A stretch of DNA of 64,000 nt from Prochilodus magdalenae (lineage: Eukaryota; Chordata; Actinopteri; Characiformes; Prochilodontidae): contig JAMWET010001278.1 in the NCBI GenBank assembly GCA_024036415.1, positions 689,501 through 753,500 of the forward strand, given 5' to 3'. Both the position numbers and the translations under genes were made by a program. Positions 36,661 to 51,100 of this stretch are shown one piece after another (position 1 is the stretch's first letter; each line of letters opens with the position of its first letter). The notes under the pieces are model-generated. The model did not search any database and was not told where the DNA came from. It worked only from the letters and a program-made list of their open reading frames with translations.

Positions 36661-37293
36661 TCAGTCTATCTGAGATTTAATGCCTGGCGTAATAGTCTTA
36701 ACTTACATTTTATATGCAGGGTTTTCCTAAGGATTCCCAAGCTCATCCAATTATTCACTCAATCAGTTTTTACTGCAGTGCCATCTCAGGGGCTGAATGC
36801 ATATACTGCTTATATTACTAATAGATTATATTAGTAATAGAGATTCTTAAGGACACAGAGATTCTTAAGGAGTCTCTGATTCTTTAGATAGTGTTATATA
36901 CATCCCTAAATTCCCTAAATGTCTTGCTAGTGTGCATTGAGAAACACTGTTCTTAAACTGTTCCCTGTAATAGCATTACCTGTTACCTCTTTACTTAGTG
37001 AAAGTTCCTAAACAGGTGTTTTACACTACCTGGTCCCAACTCAAATTTAAGACAGTCATATATTTACCATATATTTTGAACTTGCATTTTACATACCTCC
37101 CTGACCTTTAGAAACTGGGTTTGTACAAAGCATTCCACACTGATTTCACTGTGGTACTATAGTTACTCATGTGTACTTGTTGGACCTGTTGTATTTGTAC
37201 TTGATGCTCGTATTGCCCCCCACAGAATTAAAGACAAAGAGCCACGTAACAAAACAACACGTAACAAAGAGTAGACATGGGGCAGTCTTTATC
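36661..37293. other. 3' flank of pkd1 (presumed 3' UTR on the minus strand)
   Basis: No clear polyadenylation signal for the minus strand could be chosen. Near 36800-36890 there are short local repeats: a palindromic ATTACTAATAG pair and a 17-bp tandem AGATTCTTAAGGA. Confidence 0.4.
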
Positions 37294-38061
37294 CTACTCC
37301 ATCTCAGAGCCTTCAGGGTGCCAGGCTCTTCTCTTAATTGGCATGCCTTCAGTCACTTCACTCCTATCGCCCTCCTCACTACGAGGTCTTACTGGAGCAG
37401 CCACAGGGTTCTGAGATATGGGTGACCTCTGGATGGGATCTGCAGAGTGACAGGAGCCTGAGTTCCAGGCTCTGCGCCTGGGAAAGCTCCTGATGTCCAG
37501 TTCTGTTTGACCATGCTGCCAGGCCTGCTTTCCAGAATGAGCACTGAGATGAGTGACAGGCCCTGTAATAGATGACTCAGAGTGGGTACCACGGCGACGA
37601 GGGATGATTTGAGGTATACCCTGCTGAGAAGATTTCACGTCCATGCACTGAGATTGGTCAGGTTGAGACACTGCTGAGAGTTTTTGAGAGGTTTGTGGCC
37701 ATAGTTGTGGATCTTTGCGCTGTATTCTGTTCTTGGCCATTCTGCTGCAGGCTTTTTGAAGCTGGAGCTCAATGTTCAAGACATCATCAGTCAGCTGGTT
37801 AACACGATCAAAGCCAGCGAGGAGGCTGTCCACAGAGGGCAGTAACCGGTCAAGGTACTGCTGGAGGTCAGGACTGTCAGAAAGAGTAGAGCACTCAGAG
37901 GCCAGAGAGGAAGCAGAGGAGATCAGGCGGGGCCCTGCTGGACTGCTGGGAATGCTGGAACTTATGGGACTTTCGGCCACGGACAAGCTGGAGAACTGGG
38001 AGCACCGGGAAAATCTTGAAGGTGGAGACTCCATCCCCTCAAACCTAACTCGGTGTCTGAA
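37294..38061 (-). CDS. pkd1: pkd1 last coding exon (46 equivalent): cytoplasmic tail
   Basis: FRHRVRFEGMESPPSRFSR opens the tail. The predicted coiled coil DLQQYLDRLLPSVDSLLAGF continues to about QLQKACSRM (37744-37866); in human PKD1 this region contacts polycystin-2. The remainder is basic, Ser/Gln-rich and poorly conserved. Stop at 37294-37296. Confidence 0.96.
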   Translation of the reverse strand, partial: FRHRVRFEGMESPPSRFSRCSQFSSLSVAESPISSSIPSSPAGPRLISSASSLASECSTLSDSPDLQQYLDRLLPSVDSLLAGFDRVNQLTDDVLNIELQLQKACSRMAKNRIQRKDPQLWPQTSQKLSAVSQPDQSQCMDVKSSQQGIPQIIPRRRGTHSESSITGPVTHLSAHSGKQAWQHGQTELDIRSFPRRRAWNSGSCHSADPIQRSPISQNPVAAPVRPRSEEGDRSEVTEGMPIKRRAWHPEGSEME

Positions 38062-41000
38062 CTGAAAAGGACATAATACAACAGGAATGGAGTTCAGGCT
38101 TTATTAAATAACTAATAAAACACATGGTACCATCTACAATTTACATCTTAATATAGACAGGTATATAATACACTCATCCTCAAAATAATAGTAGCACGAA
38201 TAGCTGCACCCAGAAGGAATTAACCTACAGTAATAAAACTTGGTGGGTAGGTTTGAAATTGTGAGACATGCAATGATTCAAGTTTCACGCTCAGCTGTGC
38301 ACGTGACCTAAGTAAGAATGCGCGTTATTGCTGCACCTAAGTTACCCAATAGCCACGTTTGTGGACATTAATTGAGCAGTGAAGCCCTCCATGAGTCAAC
38401 CTGTTGATGCCAGCAGCCAATGGCCATTGACGGCTGCACAAAGCAGGGCTACATGCACTCATTATGACGACTGCCTCTAAAACTATGTCAACGTCACTGA
38501 AGACTGTCATGGAGTGACTCAGAATGGCAGCAGGCCATGTTCAGTGACGAGTCACGGTTTTGTTGTGGTGGAGACGACCAACGTATCTGTGAGTGGAAGC
38601 ACCACGGTCAACCCCAAGATGAATAGGGTGTAGTCATGAAACAAATGTGCAGAGTTTTTCCGACAGCCTTTACCTTCTTTCCCGATAGCATTGCATTTTT
38701 TTGATGATGAGTGTATTTACTAATTATTATATTTTATATAATATAATTTTGTCTTTACCTGTGAAAAATTCTTTTGATGTTAATAAAAAATAATTGTACT
38801 CATTTTTACTATTGGTTATAACCATTTTCCAACCTCACTTAGAAATTAAATAATCTATCTAGGACAGAAATATGCATGGGTGCTCTCTTCTGACTGGCTG
38901 CCCTGTAAAAATCTGGATAAATCACTCAAAAGTCTTCAGCTTGCAACATGTGTACCTCCTTTGCCTTGCTGAGCCCCATCCACAGCTTGAGTCTCTTGAT
39001 GAGAAACTCCACCATCTCATAATCCTGTGGCTCCACGGACGGTCGATACATTTCTGCCTGGAATGTCTTATAGGTGTGCACTAACACGGCTCCACAAAGA
39101 CGTCCAAGCAGCCAGAACCCAACCCCAAACACAGAGACACAGTAAATGGGACCAAGCACAGGATGCTGCTCGCACAGTTGATGCAGTGCCCTACGACCTC
39201 TCAGTAAACCCAGTAGAGACTGGTTTGTTTGCCACATGGTCCTAAAGCCCTCAACTGAGCCTGAGAAGAGCTGAAACACAAGGAGCATTACATCTATTTA
39301 GTGTGCACAGTGTGTAATGATGTAAGAAAGGGCATGTAAATGGATGGCATGCTGGGGAAATACAGAACAAAGTTGTGCAAGATGTGCATTATAAAGACTG
39401 GATATAACAGAAGAAAGTACCATGCTGCCAGTGTGGGAGAAGAGAAGCAGCAGAAGCATAAACAGGAGAAACACTCCACACATCTGACAGCAGGCCTGCC
39501 GCAAAACTTTGCCGAACACCACCCATCTCCTTACAAACCGCAAAGCACCCACCATCTGCAAAAGAAGCACTGAAAACAGTCAGAACACTGCATTCTGAAT
39601 TCTGAACAGTCAGAACTGAACTATCTGTTAAAACATACGTGAAGTCAAACGTTGTATTGCCATATCATCACTGTGTTAACAATATCCTGTCTGCTGTCTC
39701 GTATTGATGTAAATGAATGTAACAGATACCAGTGAGGGTCCCTGAGCAGGTTAAGTGTATGTTGGAAAAGGAAGGTTGTTGAGAACTGTTGTGTTTCCTC
39801 ACCTGCTTGTGCACGATGATGTAATTAAACCCCCCAAATACCTTCTAGAGGCAGGGGCAGGGAAAAGTCACTATACGTTGTTGTTATCTTTTGACTGACA
39901 TGACATGCTTTAAATCAAATGTTTACCTGTAGAACCAGTAATGTCAGTAAGACTGCTGAGAGCTGGGAGGACCTCTGGGCCAGAAGGGCCGCACTGTGGA
40001 AGTCAGTGAAAGTGTTGGGCTGGGAGAGGTGGGTGGAGAGGCAGGCGGTGGCCTTGGACAGGAAACAAAGGCGCAGCGAGGCTGCTGCTAATGACAGCAG
40101 AGCCAGCAGGAGCTGCAGGAGATGCCAGCCCTGCCTCAGGTACTGAACTCCTTCCCTGAGCATGGCCCATAACTCAGCACTCAGAATGCACACAGAAAAC
40201 AGCAGCAGGAGGGCCTAGCAAAAGGGCAGAGAACTTCTAAATCCCAGACAACAAACAGTACAGCACGTTTGATGATGTCTAAAGTAACCAAAGATCCTTT
40301 TTCAAAACATTCCACTGAGTTGTTATGGGCATTGTTGATGAACTCTGAACAGTTAATTATCCATAAGCCTAATATAACACGTGGAGCTCCTGCGTGAGAG
40401 AAGCAGGTGGTAGATTACAGCTGCAGTGCTATTCAGAAGAAAGAACGAGCAAAACAAATGAAGAACTGATTGGCTGTACATTAGTGCTATAGACACCATT
40501 CATTTCAAATATATAAATATATAAAGAGTCATAAAGTATATGATATTCTACAACCTGGAGGCAGGAGAGGAAATCAGTGCTGTATAATATTGTGATATTT
40601 GGGTTCACTGTAGATTTAGAATAAACCTGTTACACACTCAGATTACCCACATCTGTAACAGTCTCAGTAAGAAACACAGAGAGGCGACAGTAGCGCATGT
40701 ATATTATTTATATTATAAATATTTATTTTATATTACAAATATTTCAATATTTAATCTTATCACTGCTCAAGTATTGTGATATTGTGATATCATATCCCTC
40801 CCCACTACAAACCACCTCTGCCAACAGCATCATAGTTTGCTTTATGGTTGCTGTACCGTTAGAGCGATGTTTAAGTCCAGTCCAGAAGAAGATCCTGGGA
40901 TGTGGAAGGACTGAATAAAGATGGTGGAGAGAATCCTGTGAGTCTGCGTGTTCTCCAGTAGTATAGAGACTGGCACGAATAGACCAGTCTCTCTGTGGTA

Positions 41001-44000
41001 CTGAGTAAACTCAACTAACACAGCCTGGGTCCTGTGGCAGAAACGAAATACATGAGTACTGTACAGATTCTGTAAATTACATGAATAAAAATCATGGCCT
41101 AGTACCAAGACTGCCCGCTAATTTATGACTACTGTGCAGAAGTCAGAGACCACCGTTAATTTATTTTGTTTGCAGTCAGAATTTACATACATCCAGACCT
41201 TAGCATCACTGTATCTGTTTGTAATTGCTTGTATTGTGAGAAGCATAAAATGCAACCAACTTAGACTGAACTTTGGAGGTGTACAAAAATGAGCAAGTCT
41301 CTCAAAAAAAAGAAATGTGTAAAGAAGTCAATGTGAATAACTGAACGAATAAATTAAGTAAGTTAAAGTAATTATTTTGAACCTTGAAGGCTCTGACTCT
41401 GCATTGTAGACAAATCAAATCAAATCAAATCACTTTTATTGTCACATCACATTTTCACAGGTGTGAAGGTGAGTGAAAAAATTAGGTGCGTAGTCCCTTA
41501 CAGTACTTCAATACAAACATATACATTAGACGATAAATATATACAGTACTAAGTAATAATATCTATGTTACACTAATTTACAGTTATGAATAAAAGGTAT
41601 GAATAAAAACTATGATATATGCAGATGTACACATTACCATATAGCACTATGGTAAGGCTGAGGTAGATGAGAGATGCAGGGTATATACAGGGCATAGAAT
41701 ATTATATTATATATGTATATAAATGCACTACAGATATACAGTGTGGATGGAACAGTAGGTCAGTCTATGTGCAAGTGTAAATATCCTAATGTAAAGTGCA
41801 GAGTGATGATCGTCCATGGAGATCATCGTTTAGATGGTTTTGGTGAGATGTGCTGAACCAGGTCCATATACCGGTGCATCAGCACTACTGGCTGAATTTG
41901 AATGAGATAAAGATAATGCATGACTTGTTCAGCTAGGGCTATAAGTGCACACTCACTCCGCTGTGATCCAGTGGGCAGTCTGCAGACCTGACAGGATATG
42001 ACTGGTGGACACACTGCTGTTACCTAGGAGTTTCTCTTCTGTCTGACTGACCATGCATGACTGGGGTTTGCTCCGTGACCTAAAGAGTAGAAGAATGAAT
42101 AATCAGACTTGATTGCTTTTATCTGCTGATGTATCAAAGTTAAATTCATTATTTAAAAAGTCTCCTTCCTATTAGCAGACTATACATTAATCTCCAAACT
42201 GTGGGAGATGGGTTCGGTCATTCTCAGACATCTCAGCTTAACAGGATACAGAATGTAAGCCCATGTATTAATAATTAACGGACACAGTTAGACTTCCAAG
42301 TCCTTAAGAGGACTGTCTTACCAGGGCAGGAGGGAGGAAGTGTGGTTGCTCTTTCCTCTCAGGTGATGAGAATTTGAATGTGACAAAACAGAAGCAGTAA
42401 ACATCATCGACGACAGGTCATATTCAAGGACCTCTTCCGTATTTCCCCCACAAACTGGAACATCAGCAACAACGGTGGATAGTTACTAAGGACGCTCTTG
42501 GAGATGGTCTTTATTGTCAGTAATGCTTTTAATAACAGATGTTAAAGGTAATGATACTCACCGTTTTTTGATTGCACTCTTTGTAGTCGTGATGAGCCAA
42601 TCAGAGAAAGAGACACATTTTGGTGGAGGTGTGTTATTAAGCTTTGATCCATCCACTGCCAGGCTTCCTTCCATCTGAACAAGAAAAGCACAACCTCCTT
42701 AACTGTCCATCAATTCTCATTGATCTTTGTCCACAGTCAGTCACCCACCACCCTGCCTATGTCCTACATCAACACATGGGATTCATTATATGAGCTGATT
42801 TGATGAGCCAAGTCCTTTAAAAGGTCCTGAATCAGCAGTGTTAAAGCAGGGGATCACGCTTATCAGTGGATTGCTAGGAGGATCCAGGGTTTAAATCTAG
42901 CTTGGAGTCAATAGAGCTTTAGATGTTCACCCTGATAGGGCTGTAAGGTTGGGCTGCCCTCGAGAAGCAGAGGTGATGGAGCGTTTCACTGCAGATTGAA
43001 GCAGCCTACTGTTCATCTCCTGGATGTTTTCCTGATAGTTCACCATGAGAACTACCAATAGGAGCATCATGTAGACCAGGCAGTTCTGCAAACAGTGTAG
43101 AAAAAGAAGATGCAGAAAAATCATTTATTATATAAATCAAATGGAGTTTTGTTTTAAAGTGTTATTTATTATTCAGTATTCACTTATTATTCAGTAAATG
43201 CTATACATTATTTATTTTACACTATGTAAAATTAAGTCAGCTATTCCCAACCCTGGTCTAGGAGGACGCCCTGCCTGGCACATTTCAGTGTTCTCCCTGA
43301 TCCCAACACACCTGATCCAAATAACGAGCTCATTAACAAACGCTTCCTGAGTTTAGGTGGGTATGGCAAGGAAACACTTAGATGTGCAGGGCAGGGGCTC
43401 CTCTGGGATCAGGGTTGGGAGCCCCTGTTCTATATCATGTAGTTTTCAGCCCTAAAAATATTAATTATAAGATTACCACAACTACTATTCCAAAAACTAC
43501 TACACATAGAGATCAGCTACTGTATATGTATATACCATATTACATGCATTAAAATGCAGATCGCAAGATCAATTTTAAGAGAAAAAGTGAAATGTCTTAA
43601 TAACCCTGAGCAAGCAAGGTAATCAAAATAAATAGTCACCAATAATGTGTCTCTATAGTTTAAATGGTTAAACATACTAATACACAACAACTGTAGTGTT
43701 ATTGAATCTTTATTGTGGGACTTGCTCACCCTCATTAGAGTTCGGACCATTCTGACTTTTCGTGCCTCCTCTTTGGCTTGCAGTAAGCTGTATCCACAAG
43801 GAGGACGCACTTTAGTTCCCTGTTCCTCCACTATCCTTCTCACTACTGTCTCTTGAGCCAGTCTATCTTCCACCTCTGGATCTACAGGCTTCACCACAGC
43901 AGCAAGGTACAAGGCCTGAACACAAATCTGTAAGAATGTCAGACAAATGTAAAACTGAGCTACAGGGAGGGATACTTCACCAAGATGATTTGCCAGGGCT

Positions 44001-47000
44001 GCTACATCTCTATGCTGTGAATGTAAATATATAAAGTGCTATTGCTATAATATAGTCATGAAGTAAAAGAAGAAAGTAGGCCTACATAAACTGGGCTGTT
44101 GCTGTGAAAACGCTGCGAGTAACAGCATTGCATTCTAACAATACAATGAAAACAACCTGTCTTAAAATCTAACTATGATATAGATGTATGATATTATAAA
44201 GATATAAAAGATTAAACTATATATCTTCAAAAATGCTCACATGTTAACAAGCAAAAAGTAAATGGCAGCTAGTTTTGACTACTTTGTTCATGTAATGGTA
44301 CCACTCATTGTTGGTTCATCTAAGTCCGCTCACCTTCAGGGGCTCCAGGAGCAGAACAGAGGTGAGGAAGGCAGAAACAGCAGAGATCAGCCACATGAGG
44401 ACCACAGAGTTGGAGAATTTACTCCCATATAAGCCCACCATAGCCAGGCAGGTTCCCAGCATCAGGACCACCAGCAGATACACCACAGCTAACACCCAAG
44501 AGGGCAGCATTACACCTGGCTGACCACGAGCCACACCTGGAGTGGTGACCACAAAGCTGTTAGTTTAATCTTCACACGTGTGAGTATTATCACTCAGTAC
44601 ATATATGTGCCTGTGAGGATGTGAGTTAATCCTGAGATTCTGAGCTGTATATTTGTGAAAGCTAACTAATACAAAGCGCATAAAGTACAGTTTAGTCTTT
44701 ATTTAAAATATGATTTATATTATTATTAAATTATTTGTGCAATAGAAGTTCTATTGTAGTCTGTAGTCTAAGCCACCAGCATTTTGCTAATGTGGTGGTT
44801 TTATTCCTATTTGCGGCCGCTTGCAATTTAGTGGCCAGATATGATAGTGTCTGTGCTGATGTAAGGTGGAAAGGCCCAGTTTGCTGGTCCAGAGCAAACC
44901 ACATGCATGCATGAAGGCAGAAGCCACATTTGTGGAATGTGAAACCTACAAGATGATGACTGTCTACAGTCTTAATGGAATTTCTTTTTTTTTCTGTGAG
45001 GGTGGTGATATCCTGCTCTGTACTACTGACACAGACTTGACTCGGGGACAGGGAATGAGAAGAGATGATTTGATTAGATATTGCTGCAGCATGCATAACC
45101 ACACCAGCTGATACTGTGTTCATTCTAAACCCGCCCCTCTAAACACTTGTACAAGTGATCCTGAAAATAACAATTTTCAAAAAAGGCACACACCCACATA
45201 TGCATGATTAAATATTAATATTCAGGTACACTTGAAATCCTCATGCTTCTGCCCATAGAGACCTGTACACTGCCAGGCTTTAAACCCATGATCTCTGTTT
45301 GGGTTAGTGTTTCTGAGACTCTAGGAAAATGACAGGAATGGAGCCCCCCAATGCACATTTAGAAATCCGTTGATGTTCTGGGCCTCTGAGTGGTACAAAC
45401 ATCTACACTACAAAAAACATTTTGGCAATTAAAGTTATCATTAATCAAGTTAATATACAAGTACGTAATATTTCTAGTTTAGAGACTAAGAGTAGAGTAG
45501 CTGTAGGAGTAGTTTAAAACTATTGGACTTATTTGTAGAAATGTTTGTGTAAATTGTTTTCTTATTATTAATACATTTATGAATTATGAAAGTAATGGAA
45601 CATCATACTTATTGCTTTAAAGACAAGAGGGATATGTTTTTGAGAAAATGGGACTCCCATATGGAGGACCATCTAGACAGGACTATCTGAAAACAAAATG
45701 TATGTGCTATGTTCTGTGTTGTATTTTACTGTTTCTTCAATAAAAGGTGAAAATAAATAAATAAATAAATAATTGCAAAAAATGGTATTTATTATAAAAT
45801 GACCTCACTATATTGCAGATAATAAATATAATATAAAATATGAAAAAATATTTATAAAAAAATAACATTATCTGCAAACATGGAGAGATGATTTGGTTTA
45901 CGTGTAAGTAATGAAAAAAAAGAGAAGCACTTAGTAACGTAACCGTGTTCTTTTCCTGTTTAACAGGCCCAACACTGAGTCTGCTGACCCTGTACAGGAC
46001 TCTGCTCTGAATCAAAATAACAAACTATTGCTTTACTTTATGCAGTTGCAGTTGTGTCATCACATAGCAACATAGTCTATTATTTCCATGACTAGGAGGT
46101 TTATAACTGCTTAAGTTGGAATACAGTAGTTGTAAATGATTTAATGAGTAAATGATTTATGGTATTTATGGAATAATAATTCTGCAGTTTAATGGGTTAA
46201 GCGTGTGTAATAGTAATTCTTCTGCATCTTCTTTTTCTACACTTTATTTATCTGGTCTACATGACCAGGTTCTTGTTAGGGGTTCTCATGGCGAGAATCC
46301 AGGAGGTGAACAGTAGACTGCTTTATTCATTTTAGCTTCTCCAGGGCAGCATGACCCCTACAAGGTGAACCTCTGAAACTCTCTAATGACTCAGCCTTAT
46401 ATTTAAACCCCAGTCTGCCTAGTGACTCACAGACAGGCCTGACTTCACATGCCTTCTGCTTCAGTACAGCTGATTCAGCTTTTAATGGGCTTGGTTCATC
46501 AAATTAGCTCATATAGTAAATCTCATGTGCTTAAGCAGGACACGCTGGCGGGTGACAAGGACTGACACTGACCACTGACTGTGAAACTGAACTTTAGCAA
46601 TTACCATTCTGCTTTTCTTATTCAGAGGGATGGAAGTCTGCCTCCATGCCTTCAGAGTGGCACAACTGTCTAACTACTTCATTATCACAGGAGATCATGA
46701 GTTTAAATCCCAGAAATGTCTCAGTCCTTCATGCTTAACTTGTGTGGTGTTAAAAAGCACTCATGATTTAACTTAACAGAGTGTTTAGCTGTATTAGGTA
46801 TTGGAAGGTAACAGCAAATATCAGGGTCCCTCGAGGATACAGTAAAAATCCATATATTATTTTTGTATTTGTTTGAGTATTAGTGTTTTCATTAGCAGAT
46901 AAACCCTTACTGTCGCTATTTGGATTGATTTAAAGGGGACCTTTGGGCTGAACAAACCTCATTCACTTGCTTTTACAAATTGAAGCAACTCTTTGAAGTT

Positions 47001-48076
47001 GGACAAATGAAACATTAGCCTAAATAGCTCCTCTGTGTATTGTGTGAGGATGGTATGAGGGCAAGAACAATTATTTTACAAGACAACATCACGTGGTCAA
47101 AGGAAAAGTCTGGACAACTGTGGGAGAGTTTCTCTCTCTGACATGTACTCTGGGCTTGTAACGCTGCAACAGAAAAGTACTATAGAGCTCCTTCAAATAT
47201 CAGTTTCTTAGTTGTCCTGAGATTTTTGTGCAGTACTATAGCTGAAGACCCCTTAGTGACTCACCTATGCGTGTGTTGGATGTGATACTGCAGGAGTCTG
47301 GAGGGAGACTGGGTAGGAAGGTACTGGCCACACTACATACTGATACAGAAGAGGGGGATTTATAAAGCCCACCTTCATACATAGGCTTATCCCCACTCAG
47401 CTCCGACCATTCACTACAGGATCTGTCTTGACTAGAACAAACACACAGAATTGAAGATGTCAATGAGAAAATACTTTACAGACCTGAAAGCAGAACATGG
47501 CCTCGTTTAAATATTAGATGGGGATTAGTGTAAGTAGGTATCGGTGAGATGAATTTAGCAGTTAGCTATTAGAGACTAGCACAGCACTCACAAATCAGAT
47601 AAAGAGGTCTCGTCGGGTGAATAACGGCCACTGTCAGATGTGGTAGGCCCCGAGGAAGTGCTGGATAGGAACGGGTCTGTAGAAGCAGATCCCAGCTCTT
47701 CATCTGAAATAATTCATCAGAAAGTGTTTAATTTATAAACGCTTTCCATTTACAGGCACTACATCTCCAAAAGTTTGTAAACACTTCTGAAACCAAGGAC
47801 ATTATCTGCCAGCCTCTGTTCTTTTGTGAAGGTTTTAAACTAGATGTTGGAACAGTGCTGTGAGGATTTGATTGCAATAACATCAGTGAAGTCAGGTATT
47901 GATGTCGGGTGGATACGTCTGATCACAAATGAAATCATACCAGCTCATCATCTAGAGAATGCACTTTCACCACAGCCTGAGTGCTGGGAGACTTTAAACC
48001 CACTTGGCATTGGGCCTGGCTCTATCAGAGCGCCCCCTTTTATTGACAATGCTTTACTATGGAGAGTACTTTTATG

Positions 48077-48113
<37 letters not shown>

Positions 48114-51100
48114 TGTATATAAATAAATAAATTGTGGAGATGGAAGGGAATGTGCCTTGATTCTCTAATTTGAAAGAGATGACTATAATATGACTATAAT
48201 ATATAATATATCTCATAACATAAACTAAACCGACATTATCATTTCATTATTTTATAACATTGTGCTAAGATACACCTACCACAACCTTTTAGACACACCC
48301 ACCTTTTAGTACACCTGGTAGGTGTACAGTAACAGATTGTACCTCACCTTTTTCTTTCCACAATTTATATTAATCATCCCATAGCCACTAATCAATGTTC
48401 AGTATCTGGCCACAGAACAACCCCCCAAATAACATCTAGTGGTCCTAAGGTAGTACCTTTCTATTAAAGGATGGGGTAGAGGGTGACAGATAAATTGTCT
48501 AGGACATTAATAAACCTACAGAATGGATCTATGAAATGGCCAATGAGTATACCTAACACACTGTCAACTATGTAAAATGTACAGCTCATGCCAGTACAGA
48601 CAGATTAATAACTGAAACCTAACACACCTGAAAATAAGGGAGCATGTTTTCTCGTATTTGGAGAACTCCTAGGCGCAGGGTTTGGAATATCAGAGGCTGG
48701 AGAGCCCAGTCGTAATTGTAAAAGCGCTCTTTTTCTCTTCAGGAGTCGTGTGGGCCCCATCAGCTCAGGAAGGCCAAATATGCTGTCATTTGATGCCCAC
48801 TGGTCCACACTGCTAAAGAGAGGTAATATGTGCATGTGATTTTTTTATACTTGTAAATAATAAAGGTTCAAGAAACATTAACTGCAGAATCACCAACACT
48901 TTGCTGTACCTTTCATTTCCCATGTTTGAAGTTCTGAAAAGCTCAGACTGTAGTTTTAGGCTTCCCAAGGACTCCTTTACAAAGAAAAAAAAACATGACT
49001 ATATCAATGCCATGTCATTTTAAAACAGTAATTAAATAACATAAGTAAAGGAAGTATTCGCTGTAAAAATGCTCAACACAACTCAAAGGACGCTAGAGTT
49101 TACCCAAGTCAAATTTTTTAGTCTCCCAAAGTTCCCCCAACTCACCCTTCTAGTTCTGCATCTCAGATTGGTAAACAAACTAGAGGGTTTTTTGCTTGCT
49201 TGTGTTTCACTGATAGCTGGGACTTTCAATAACACACGTCCCATCACACATGGTCTCCTTTTGGATATCTAGATGTGGACATGTGTGGCTTTGCTAGGCT
49301 TCAACCTCAAAACTTCCTGATGTGAGGGGGCGAGTTACTAGACAAGTACATCCCATGTGACCAACTTATAGCTGTTAAAACAACTCTTTATTCCAGAGTA
49401 TTAAACATTTATAAAAACAAAAACTGGAACACTTTAGCTGTGAGGTGCAACCGAGCGTGACCAAGCTGTCACACGACATGCTCCCAGGGAGTGGGGATAC
49501 TGAGTACTAACTGAGAACTTTAGACTAAACTAAGAAGCTTCAGTAGAGTGAACTCTAGTTGACTTACTTCAAGAAACATATTGCTCAACATATTGCACAT
49601 TGCTGTGCAAATGTAAACACGTGTCTCCATTTTTGATGATTGTCTTGTTCCACTGACTTACATTAACACTAAATGAGGTTTTCTCCTCTCCTGAGAAGTT
49701 GTCATTGTGGTGATGCTTGTTATTTTTGGACAGCAATGGTATTTAAAGTGGAGCTGACTCTAATTTTTAATGTGTGAGGCTGGAAAAGGCTCACAGTAAA
49801 AGGGGATGATCCCTCATGTGTGGAAGATTCAAGGCCTCCAGGCATTGACAGAAAGGAAGAGCAGGAAAGGTCTGGGTGACTGAGATACACGTCCATCTCT
49901 ACAGTGTCTGACACAGGAGAAGGAGGAAGTGAGAGCTCCATCAAAACCTGGAACATAAACACCACACATTATTATCTGTAATCTGATAAAGGGATATTAT
50001 TAACACTAGCATTATATTCTCCAAACCGTCCTATCGTTGTACTTTTTTGATAAGAGAAAGCTACACATGTGGAGGAAGTGAGTGAGTGATTTCCATGCCT
50101 TGCTCTTTGTCATTCTGAACAGGGAGGTGAGAAGGGACTGTAGAGGGAACATCACAACCGCCACTGTCATACCAACCAATATGGTCTCTGGATTCATTAA
50201 CATCTGGTCAGCAACTGGACCACTGTGTTACAAAGTAAAGGGAAGGCAGTAAGCAGTGAGAACGAAGTTCTGCCTGTAATTATTTCCAGTTCACACAATG
50301 GGGGAAATTTCATTAGCTTACTTGTTTTGATTCAGTTCATTACCACATGTTTACAGGGAGTAAGCTGTTGTGGAGGATTTCCCATTTTAAACTAGCCCTA
50401 GGTTTTTATTATGGGGCAAAAATGAGTGCATGCCTTTTTAAATTATATTTAAATATTGTCATTTTGTTTGAATTGAGTGAACAGGAGATGAGCGTATGAT
50501 AAACACTTTTGGTTAAGGCCTTTTTTATTATCCCCTTGCAGGTTATCTTTCTGAACTGTGTACCCATATTAGGACGCTGAGTTGTCCTAAGTTGTCATAT
50601 CATTGAAGTGTTCTAGTACCCCAAGGTTCCCTGATTTCATACACATGATTGAAAACATCAGCAAATCATTAAGAAAAACGAATGTGCTTGATTAGTTCCA
50701 ATAAGAGACAGCAATCACTGACGTGACACTTGACTATGAGCTGGGCTTATATATGCAGTATCCTGCAGTGTACTTGGGGTAGAGTGCTGAGAACAGCAGT
50801 GCTGTCAGTTTGTGAACAGCATTAGCTCTGTTACCTGCTGTCCTTTGTGCTCACTGCTCCATACCACACTGCACCCCCAGCCAGGTACAGGTGCAGAAGG
50901 AGAGCACAGCTGGTCACTCGCTGTGCCCTGCTGAAATTGCTGTGAGCTGGTCGCTCCCACAAAGACACCCAGAGGTGGCGATCTCGCAGTCCGAACAACA
51001 GCTGAGCACGCAACATCCTGCCAAAGTGCTGCAGCTCCTGTGGGCCTATAAAAACACACACAAAAAAATAAACAATATAAAAAAGGCTTATAACTAAGAC

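Noticed and set aside
46640..46730. tRNA-like promoter boxes
   Set aside because: Box A and B spacing and sequence are too degraded for a tRNA gene; at most an old SINE.
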